Positions 1 to 5,260 of a stretch of 5,518 bases of DNA are shown piece after piece (the first letter of the stretch is position 1; every line of letters begins with the position of its first letter). The DNA comes from Actinomycetes bacterium (GTDB lineage Bacteria > Actinomycetota > Actinomycetes > Mycobacteriales > Micromonosporaceae), in assembly GCA_023402505.1 (NCBI GenBank), contig JAEYGD010000124.1:1-5518 (forward strand). Reading direction: 5' to 3'. A program made the position numbers and the translations under genes. Below the pieces are notes generated by a model, which saw only the letters and a program-made list of their open reading frames with translations, searched no databases and was not told where the DNA came from.

Positions 1-441
1 GGTCCGATGCCCCGCAACCTGCGTCTCGTCGCCACCGGCGGGCCGGGCGGGGTCGGCACCGGGGCGGGGCCGTCGGAGCGGGTCGGCGGCGGCGACCTGT
101 CCGGGGCGGTGGTCGACCCGGACACCGCCGCACTGGTCGCCGGCGTGCGTCGTGGCCTGCTGGTGAGCGACCTCTGGTACACGCGGGTGCTCGACCCGAA
201 GAGCCTGGTCGTCACGGGCCTGACCCGCAACGGGGTGTGGCTCGTCGAGGACGGCGTCATCACCCGTGCGGTCCGCGACTTCCGCTTCACCGAGGCGTAC
301 CCTCGCGCGCTCGGCCCGGGTGCCGTGCTGGGCGCGGGGCGGCGTCCGGCGCGCCAGCCGGACCGGGTCGACGGTGTCTGGTGGGAGGCGCCCGCGCTGC
401 GGTTGGCCTCGTGGAACTTCACCGGCGGCGCGTCGGGCTGA
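1..441 (+). CDS. TldD/PmbA-family (TldE-like) protein, C-terminal part; 5' end outside window
   Basis: This is an open frame from base 1 to the TGA at 439-441, giving 146 residues with no visible start, so the gene begins upstream. The core around residues 51-95 (GLLVSDLWYTRVLDP, then LVVTGLTRNGVWLVEDG, then a V-x-D-F-R-F segment) matches the conserved C-terminal block of TldD/PmbA proteins, where the family has GLLVT.LWYIREVDP, LTGLTRDGVYLVE and NFRF. Family members work as TldD/TldE pairs that cleave unfolded peptides or process modified peptides, with the active metal site in TldD. The C-terminal half seen here fits the TldE/PmbA-type partner, and tldD would be expected just upstream. Residues 13-35 are a Gly-rich linker, probably a lineage-specific loop. 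The ATG at 7 lies inside the domain and is not a plausible start. Family assignment is firm; the exact partner type is inferred. Confidence 0.85.
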   Translation, partial: GPMPRNLRLVATGGPGGVGTGAGPSERVGGGDLSGAVVDPDTAALVAGVRRGLLVSDLWYTRVLDPKSLVVTGLTRNGVWLVEDGVITRAVRDFRFTEAYPRALGPGAVLGAGRRPARQPDRVDGVWWEAPALRLASWNFTGGASG

Positions 442-468
442 CCTCCGTCGATCACCGGGTGAAGTTCC
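413..468. terminator. Inverted repeat straddling the tldE-like stop codon (putative terminator)
   Basis: GGAACTTCACC (413-423) is the exact reverse complement of GGTGAAGTTCC (458-468). GG 424-425 can also pair with CC 455-456 past a bulged G457. This gives a stem of 11-13 bp with a loop of about 29 nt that contains the TGA stop. No T tract follows (the next bases are TAACATCC). It would therefore be a stem-only terminator of the kind proposed for actinobacteria, or a structure protecting the 3' end of the mRNA. The symmetry is directly visible; the role is inferred from its position at the gene end. Confidence 0.45.
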
Positions 469-505
469 TAACATCCGGACATCGATCTTCATCCGAGGGC
501 TTTCC

Positions 506-521
506 TGTGGCCCGGACACAC
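506..521. promoter_or_regulatory. Palindromic operator-like element upstream of sdhCAB
   Basis: TGTGGCC-C-GGACACA (506-520) is an imperfect dyad with half-site TGTGKCC and a 1-base centre. A C at 521 completes the form GGACACAC shared with a second element at 5152-5168. GGACAC recurs 9 bases further on (514-519 and 523-528). The element lies about 185 bases upstream of the sdhC start. No regulator family is recognised from the motif, and it does not match the Rex, CRP or DtxR consensus sequences I know. No convincing -35/-10 pair was found in 442-704; TAACAT (469-474) and TAACGT (561-566) fit a TANNNT -10 but lack a good -35. Confidence 0.3.
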
Positions 522-620
522 GGGACACTGCCTTGCGCGGACGGCTCGCGAAGATCGGCGTAACGTGTGTCACTTAGCTGCGCCGTATCGCCGGTGCGGT
601 CGTTGGTGTGCGCATGACGT

Positions 621-656
621 AGGCAAGCGGGTGCGGCTTCGCCGGTCCGGTTGCCT
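621..656 (+). promoter_or_regulatory. Nested hairpin in the sdhC leader
   Basis: AGGCAA (621-626) pairs with TTGCCT (651-656). Inside this, after a G/G mismatch, CGG (628-630) pairs with CCG (647-649). After a small internal loop, CGGC (634-637) pairs with GCCG (641-644) around a UUC loop. All segments are coaxial and give about 13 pairs in 36 bases. The hairpin ends about 38 bases before the sdhC ribosome binding site, so it would sit in the 5' untranslated region if transcription begins upstream of it. No known riboswitch class is recognised. An 8-base palindrome, TTCCGGAA (656-663), overlaps its 3' foot. Confidence 0.35.
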
Positions 657-674
657 TCCGGAACTTGATCCGCC

Positions 675-696
675 GCCCGTGAGGGGCCCGTCAGGG
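675..696 (+). repeat. 11-bp tandem duplication ending in the sdhC ribosome binding site
   Basis: GCCCGTGAGGG (675-685) is followed immediately by GCCCGTCAGGG (686-696), identical at 10 of 11 positions. The second copy runs into the purine-rich Shine-Dalgarno stretch GGGAGAG (694-700), 4 bases before the sdhC ATG at 705. The first copy carries its own GAGGG, so the leader offers two Shine-Dalgarno-like sites, one of them too far from the ATG to act directly. Confidence 0.5.
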
Positions 697-704
697 AGAG
701 AAGA

Positions 705-1523
705 ATGACATCTACGGCAACGAGGCCGGGAGGACCGGGTGCGCGGCCGCGCGCCGCCATCTCGGCGAGGACGTTGCGTACGGACCGCTGGTGGGTGCAG
801 CCCGCGATCATCGCCGCGATCCTGCTCTTCTTCATCGTCTACTCGACGATCCGCATCTTCATGGCGAAGTGGTACTACGTCGAGGACTACCACTACCTGA
901 CGCCGCTGTACTCGCCGTGCGTGTCGACCGAGTGCGTGCCGGGCTCCTCGCACTTCGGCACCCCGTTCGGCGACTTCCCGTTCTTCCTCCCGCTCGGCAT
1001 CATCGCCTTCCCGATCGTCGCCGGGTTCCGGGTGACCTGCTACTACTACCGCAAGGCCGGTTACCGCTCGCTGTGGGCGTCGCCGCCGGCCTGCGCGGTC
1101 GCCGAGCCGCACAAGAAGTACACCGGCGAGACCCGGTTCCCGCTGTTCGTCATGAACTGGCACCGGTACTTCTTCTACTTCGCCTTCCTGATCCTGCTGG
1201 TCAACATCTACGACGCGATCCTGGCGTTCCGCGGCCCTGACGGCGCCTTCGGCGTCGGTCTCGGCACGCTGATCATCCTGGTCAACATCGTCGCCCTGGC
1301 CGGCTACACGCTCTCCTGCCACGCCTGCCGGCACGTCATGGGCGGGCGGCTCAAGCACTTCTCCCGGCACCCGCTGCGGTACAAGTTCTGGACCTTCGTG
1401 TCCAAGCTGAACGTCCGCCACGGCACGTTCGCCATGGTGTCGCTGTTCACGGTGCTCTTCACCGACTTCTACATCATGGCCGTCTCGGCCAACTGGATCA
1501 CCGACCTGCGCTTCATCAACTGA
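705..1523 (+). CDS. sdhC: Succinate dehydrogenase membrane anchor subunit SdhC (five-helix, Sdh1 / type F)
   Basis: This 272-residue membrane protein anchors complex II and reduces quinone. Five hydrophobic helices are visible at about residues 33-52, 92-111, 150-172, 183-204 and 239-262. This is more than the three of ordinary SdhC, and no sdhD gene is present. The conserved-looking TDRWWVQP segment (26-33) precedes helix 1. Cys and His residues cluster near membrane ends: C112, C130, H136, H153, and the motif CHACRH with C205, H206, C208 and H210. H218, H222 and H239 follow. In the mycobacterial Sdh1 structure the equivalent subunit holds a Rieske-type [2Fe-2S] cluster instead of haem b; which residues are ligands here is not decided from sequence. 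C72 and C77 lie in the loop after helix 1. The ATG at 705 has GGGAGAG at 694-700. It is the first gene of the operon, 11 bases before sdhA. Confidence 0.93.
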   Translation: MTSTATRPGGPGARPRAAISARTLRTDRWWVQPAIIAAILLFFIVYSTIRIFMAKWYYVEDYHYLTPLYSPCVSTECVPGSSHFGTPFGDFPFFLPLGIIAFPIVAGFRVTCYYYRKAGYRSLWASPPACAVAEPHKKYTGETRFPLFVMNWHRYFFYFAFLILLVNIYDAILAFRGPDGAFGVGLGTLIILVNIVALAGYTLSCHACRHVMGGRLKHFSRHPLRYKFWTFVSKLNVRHGTFAMVSLFTVLFTDFYIMAVSANWITDLRFIN

Positions 1524-1534
1524 AGGCCCCTGAC

Positions 1535-3448
1535 ATGACCACTACCACACGAATCGAACGACACCACTACGACGTCGTCGTCATCGGCGCCGGCGGTGCC
1601 GGGCTGCGGGCGGCTATCGAGGCCCGGTTGGCCGGCAAGAAGACCGCGATCATCTCGAAGTCGCTCTTCGGCAAGGCGCACACGGTGATGGCCGAGGGCG
1701 GCGCCGCCGCCGCGATGGGCAACGTGAACAGCCGGGACAGCTGGCAGGTGCACTTCCGCGACACGATGCGCGGCGGCAAGTTCCTCAACAACTTCCGGAT
1801 GGCCGAGCTGCACGCGAAGGAGTCGCCGCAGCGGATCTGGGAGCTGGAGACGTACGGCGCGCTGTTCGACCGCACCAAGGACGGGAAGATCTCGCAGCGC
1901 AACTTCGGTGGCCACGAGTACCCGCGCCTGGCCCACGTCGGCGACCGCACCGGCCTGGAGCTGATCCGCACCCTCCAGCAGAAGATCGTGTCCCTCCAGC
2001 AGGAGGACAAGCGCGAGCACGGCTCGTACGACGCCCGGATCCGGGTCTTCGCCGAGACCACCGTCACCGAGCTGCTGCTCGACGGCGACCGGGTCGCCGG
2101 CGCCTTCGGCTACTACCGGGAGTCCGGCGAGTTCGTCCTCTTCGAGGCGCCGGCCGTGGTGCTGGCGACCGGCGGTGTCGGCCGGTCGTACAAGGTCACC
2201 TCGAACTCGTGGGAGTACACCGGGGACGGCCACGCGCTGGCCCTGCGCGCCGGCGCGAATCTGATCAACATGGAGTTCCTCCAGTTCCACCCGACCGGCA
2301 TGGTCTGGCCGCCCTCGGTGAAGGGCATCCTGGTCACCGAGTCGGTCCGCGGTGACGGCGGCGTCCTGAAGAACTCCGAGGGCAAGCGGTTCATGTTCGA
2401 CTACGTGCCGGACGTGTTCCGCAAGCAGTACGCCGACAACGAGCCCGAGGCGGACCGCTGGTACGACGACCCGGACAACAACCGGCGCCCGCCGGAGCTG
2501 CTGCCGCGCGACGAGGTCGCGCGGGCGATCAACAGTGAGGTCAAGGCCGGCCGGGGTACGCCGGCCGGCGGTGTCTACCTGGACATCGCCTCCCGGCTGC
2601 CGGCCGAGGAGATCCGCCGCCGCCTGCCGTCGATGTACCACCAGTTCAAGGAACTGGCCGATGTCGACATCACCAAGGAGCCGATGGAGGTCGGCCCGAC
2701 CTGCCACTACGTGATGGGTGGCGTGGAGGTCGACCCGGACTCGGGCGCGGCGATCGGGCACGTACGCGGACTGTTCGCGGCCGGCGAGGTCTCCGGCGGG
2801 ATGCACGGCTCGAACCGGCTCGGCGGCAACTCGCTGTCCGACCTGCTGGTCTTCGGCAAGCGGGCGGGCGGCCACGCCGCCTCGTACGCCGACGGCCTGG
2901 CCGCGCGCCCGCGGGTGCCGGTGGCGGCGGTGGAGGCCGCGGTGGAGACGGCGCTCGCGCCGCTGCAGCGGGACACCGGCGAGAACCCGTACACCCTCCA
3001 GCAGGACCTCCAGGCGGTGATGGGCGACCTGGTCGGCATCATCCGCCGGGAGGGCGAGCTGGTCGAGGCGCTGAGCCGGCTCGTCGAGCTGCGCGAGCGG
3101 GTGGCCAAGGTGAGCGCGGCCGGCGGTCGCCGCTACAACCCGGGCTGGCACCTGGCGCTGGACCTGCGCAACATGCTGGTCGTCTCGGAGTGCACCGCGA
3201 AGGCGGCGCTGGAGCGGCGGGAGTCGCGGGGCGGCCACACCCGGGAGGACCACCCGGCGATGGACCCGGCGTGGCGCCGGGTCAACCTGGTCTGTTCGCT
3301 GGAGGGCGACACCGTACACCTGGACCGCAAGCCGCTGCCGAAGATGCGCCCGGAGCTGGTGGCGCTCTTCGACCGCACGGAGCTGGCGAAGTACCTGACC
3401 GACGAGGAGCTGGCGGAGTTCGACGCCCTCGCTGAGGAGGAGCGCTGA
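1535..3448 (+). CDS. sdhA: Succinate dehydrogenase flavoprotein subunit SdhA
   Basis: This 637-residue subunit oxidises succinate to fumarate and passes electrons to SdhB on the cytoplasmic face of the membrane. The N-terminal dinucleotide-binding motif GAGGAG is at 18-23. KAHTVMAEGG (47-56) contains H49, the expected site of covalent FAD attachment. The substrate site is complete: FHPTG with H252, TESVRGDGG with E270 and R272, R330 in VARAI (expected proton-shuttle Arg), H391 in the HYVMGG segment, and R428 in SNRLGGNSL. A helical C-terminal domain (about 465-560) is followed by a tail rich in acidic residues, ending ALAEEER. Length is in the usual range. The ATG at 1535 has GAAGG at 1522-1526 overlapping the sdhC stop codon, which suggests translational coupling. 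Only 3 bases separate it from sdhB. The family is certain; the pairing with a five-helix SdhC points to the Sdh1 type. Confidence 0.97.
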   Translation: MTTTTRIERHHYDVVVIGAGGAGLRAAIEARLAGKKTAIISKSLFGKAHTVMAEGGAAAAMGNVNSRDSWQVHFRDTMRGGKFLNNFRMAELHAKESPQRIWELETYGALFDRTKDGKISQRNFGGHEYPRLAHVGDRTGLELIRTLQQKIVSLQQEDKREHGSYDARIRVFAETTVTELLLDGDRVAGAFGYYRESGEFVLFEAPAVVLATGGVGRSYKVTSNSWEYTGDGHALALRAGANLINMEFLQFHPTGMVWPPSVKGILVTESVRGDGGVLKNSEGKRFMFDYVPDVFRKQYADNEPEADRWYDDPDNNRRPPELLPRDEVARAINSEVKAGRGTPAGGVYLDIASRLPAEEIRRRLPSMYHQFKELADVDITKEPMEVGPTCHYVMGGVEVDPDSGAAIGHVRGLFAAGEVSGGMHGSNRLGGNSLSDLLVFGKRAGGHAASYADGLAARPRVPVAAVEAAVETALAPLQRDTGENPYTLQQDLQAVMGDLVGIIRREGELVEALSRLVELRERVAKVSAAGGRRYNPGWHLALDLRNMLVVSECTAKAALERRESRGGHTREDHPAMDPAWRRVNLVCSLEGDTVHLDRKPLPKMRPELVALFDRTELAKYLTDEELAEFDALAEEER

Positions 3449-3451
3449 GGT

Positions 3452-4552
3452 ATGGGCACTGACGAGACCCGAGCGGCCGGCAAGCCGGCCGCGAAGAGGC
3501 AATTCCGCATCTGGCGGGGCGACGAGGCCGGTGGCGACCTGCAGGACTACACGGTCGAGGTGAACGAGGGCGAGGTGGTCCTCGACGTCATCCACCGGCT
3601 CCAGGCCACCGACGCGCCGGATCTCGCGTGCCGTTGGAACTGCAAGGCCGGCAAGTGCGGCTCGTGCTCCGTGGAGATCAACGGCAAGCCGAAGCTGGCC
3701 TGCATGACCCGGATGTCGACGTTCACCGAGGACGAGACGATCTCGGTGACGCCGCTGCGGACGTTCCCGATCATCCGGGACCTGGTCACCGACGTCTCGT
3801 TCAACTACGAGAAGGCCCGGGAGACGCCGGCCTTCGCCCCGCCGCCGGGGGTCGCGCCCGGCGACTACCGGATGCAGCAGGTCGACGTCGAGCGCTCGCA
3901 GGAGTTCCGCAAGTGCATCGAGTGCTTCCTGTGCCAGACGGTCTGCCACGTCGTCCGGGACCACGAGGAGAACAAGCCGGCCTTCGCCGGGCCGCGGTAC
4001 TTCATCCGGGCCGCCGAGCTGGACATGCACCCGCTCGACGCCCGTACCGACCGCAAGGAGTACGCACAGGCCGAACAGGGCCTGGGCTACTGCAACATCA
4101 CCAAGTGCTGCACCGAGGTCTGCCCCGAGCACATCAAGATCACTGACAATGGGATCATCCCCATGAAGGAGCGGGTCGTCGACCGCAGGTACGATCCACT
4201 CGTGTGGCTTGGTAGCAAGATCTTCCGGAGGGGTCAGGTGCCTCAGACCAGCGTGACCAGCGAGCACTCCCCTGGCGCGGTGCACGCGCGGGCGGCGGGC
4301 GACACCGGGTTCCACTCGCACGCGGGTGGCTCCCACGACCCGCAGGCCGAGGTGCAGGCGCAGAAGGGCGTCAACTGGCACCGTGAGGTGCCGAAGCCGA
4401 CCGCCCCGGCGGTCGACGCGTCCGGCAAGTTGCCGCTGACCGAGCTCACCTTCGACCGTGCGGCGGCGCCGTCCCCGTTCGGCGACGACGTGACGTTCCC
4501 GCTGCCTCCGGAGCACCTGAACTTCGCTCACCCGGAGCAGGACAAGCACTGA
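3452..4552 (+). CDS. sdhB: Succinate dehydrogenase iron-sulfur subunit SdhB with a long C-terminal extension
   Basis: This subunit carries electrons from SdhA FAD to the membrane quinone site. The N-terminal ferredoxin-like domain binds [2Fe-2S] through C64, C69, C72 and C84. The C-terminal domain has CIECFLCQTVC (C155, C158, C161, C165) and YCNITKCCTEVCP (C214, C219, C220, C224). By spacing against E. coli SdhB, C155/158/161/224 hold [4Fe-4S] and C165/214/220 hold [3Fe-4S]; C219 is extra. The usual Pro after C165 is His, as I recall in mycobacterial Rv0247c. The core ends at WLGSKIFRR (252-260), where Rv0247c (about 248 aa) stops. This protein continues to residue 366. The extra 106 residues are Pro/Gly-rich, contain 9 His and no Cys, and end in a more ordered-looking block (about 326-360). 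The ATG at 3452 is preceded by AGGAGG (3435-3440) inside the sdhA 3' end. It is the last gene of the operon. Confidence 0.96.
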   Translation: MGTDETRAAGKPAAKRQFRIWRGDEAGGDLQDYTVEVNEGEVVLDVIHRLQATDAPDLACRWNCKAGKCGSCSVEINGKPKLACMTRMSTFTEDETISVTPLRTFPIIRDLVTDVSFNYEKARETPAFAPPPGVAPGDYRMQQVDVERSQEFRKCIECFLCQTVCHVVRDHEENKPAFAGPRYFIRAAELDMHPLDARTDRKEYAQAEQGLGYCNITKCCTEVCPEHIKITDNGIIPMKERVVDRRYDPLVWLGSKIFRRGQVPQTSVTSEHSPGAVHARAAGDTGFHSHAGGSHDPQAEVQAQKGVNWHREVPKPTAPAVDASGKLPLTELTFDRAAAPSPFGDDVTFPLPPEHLNFAHPEQDKH

Positions 4553-4565
4553 GCGCAACGACGAT

Positions 4566-4600
4566 GACGGGGGCCGCGGCACATGCCGGCGGCCCCCGTC
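4566..4600. terminator. Strong hairpin terminator between convergent sdhB and NUDIX gene
   Basis: GACGGGGGCCGC (4566-4577) is the exact reverse complement of GCGGCCCCCGTC (4589-4600), a 12-bp stem. The 11-base loop can extend pairing through GGC/GCC. Only a short T run (TTT, 4603-4605) follows on the + strand. It begins 14 bases after the sdhB stop and lies 35 bases beyond the NUDIX gene stop on the other strand, so it probably ends transcription from both sides. Confidence 0.85.
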
Positions 4601-4634
4601 CGTTTCCCGGACCGGATCCCCGGTGCGGCGACGG

Positions 4635-5024
4635 TCAGTGGGCGGCGGCCAGGAGGGGGCGGAGTGCGGCGACGATCGGCGCGTCGGCGGGCAGCCACGT
4701 GACGCTGTCCAACTCACCCGCGGAGAGCCAGCGCAGCGCGGAGTGCTCCAGGGCCTGCGGCTGGTCGCCGTGCAGCAGGCGGGCCGCGTACACCTTGAGC
4801 ACGGAGCGGCCGTGCGCCATCCGGACGTTGCGGCCGACCCGGTCGCCGATCTCCACGCGGACGGCCAACTCCTCCGCACATTCGCGGACCAGCGCGGCCG
4901 TCTCGGTCTCCCCCGGCTCGACCTTGCCGCCCGGAAACTCCCACATGCCGGCCACCTCGGGCGGGGCGGAACGGGCGCAGGCGAGCACCCGCCCGTCCCG
5001 GATGATCGCCGCTCCGACGATCAC
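4635..5024 (-). CDS. MutT-like NUDIX hydrolase, (deoxy)nucleoside triphosphate pyrophosphohydrolase family
   Basis: From the GTG at 5024 this gives 129 residues, the length I recall for E. coli MutT. The NUDIX box reads GKVEPGE, then seven residues, then RECAEELAV; the catalytic Glu pair and Arg are present, though Cys and Ala replace the usual aliphatic and Gly positions. It is preceded by MWEFPGG, typical of the MutT branch that hydrolyses oxidised nucleotides such as 8-oxo-dGTP to the monophosphate. This is a cytosolic housekeeping or repair role; the exact substrate is not shown by sequence. I chose GTG 5024 because GGCGGGAG (5038-5031, - strand) sits 6 bases upstream and the conserved VIVGAAI strand begins there. 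A longer frame starts at GTG 5078 (147 aa), adding 18 charged residues with only a weak ribosome binding site. It is convergent with sdhB and divergent from the pterin dehydratase-like gene. Confidence 0.88.
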   Translation of the reverse strand: MIVGAAIIRDGRVLACARSAPPEVAGMWEFPGGKVEPGETETAALVRECAEELAVRVEIGDRVGRNVRMAHGRSVLKVYAARLLHGDQPQALEHSALRWLSAGELDSVTWLPADAPIVAALRPLLAAAH

Positions 5025-5139
5025 CTTCAGCTCCCGCCGCTCGACCCGCCCACCGTCGTTAGCCCGTTCGGTCCGCACGGGCGTCCAGCGTGCCAGATCA
5101 ATCGGCGGTTTGGGTACCGTGGCCGACCGTCAGGCCAGG

Positions 5140-5209
5140 AAGACACGGAAGTGTGGCCGTGGACACACTCACCGTACGGCGACAGACTAGGGCCACCGGC
5201 AAGACACGG
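5140..5209. repeat. Direct repeat AAGACACGG in the divergent intergenic region
   Basis: AAGACACGG occurs at 5140-5148 and again at 5201-5209, 61 bases apart. The first copy continues into AAGTGTGGCC. The second is followed within 15-21 bases by GGCCACA (5224-5230), the inverse of TGTGGCC (5152-5158). No clear -35/-10 pair for either divergent gene was found in this region. Confidence 0.35.
5152..5168. promoter_or_regulatory. Palindromic operator-like element between the NUDIX and pterin dehydratase-like genes
   Basis: TGTGGCC-GT-GGACACAC (5152-5168) is a dyad with half-site TGTGKCC around a 2-base centre. It is nearly the same as the element at 506-521 upstream of sdhC, which differs only at the centre (C instead of GT). 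It also forms part of alternative stems, with ACAC 5143-5146 pairing to GTGT 5151-5154, or GTGTG 5151-5155 pairing to CACAC 5164-5168. Its place between divergent genes fits an operator; no regulator is identified. Confidence 0.3.
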
Positions 5210-5260
5210 GATGGCGACGGTTTGGCCACAAGCCGGCAACGGCGCCTGGGAGGTGTGGTG

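Noticed and set aside
565..573. GTGTGTCAC as a possible CRP- or Rex-like site
   Set aside because: It lacks the second half-site and spacing of the TGTGA-N6-TCACA or TGTGAA..TTCACA consensus.
452..835. A 127-codon - strand frame covering the sdhC leader
   Set aside because: No recognisable domain or good ribosome binding site, and it overlaps the start of sdhC; the intergenic symmetries explain the region better.
570..1421. A 283-codon open frame on the - strand opposite sdhC
   Set aside because: Its Glu/Arg/Asp/Val-rich repetitive composition is the mirror of third-position GC bias; sdhC on the other strand has clear membrane helices and a ribosome binding site.
4149..4164. Small hairpin ATGGG/CCCAT inside sdhB
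   Set aside because: Only 5 bp with a 6-base loop in conserved coding sequence (NGIIPMK); explained by codon choice.
1469..4879. A 1136-codon open frame on the - strand opposite sdhA and sdhB
   Set aside because: It is antisense to genes with intact catalytic motifs, has the Arg/Val/Leu/Gly/His-heavy low-complexity composition expected from the complement of GC-rich codons, and matches no family I recognise.
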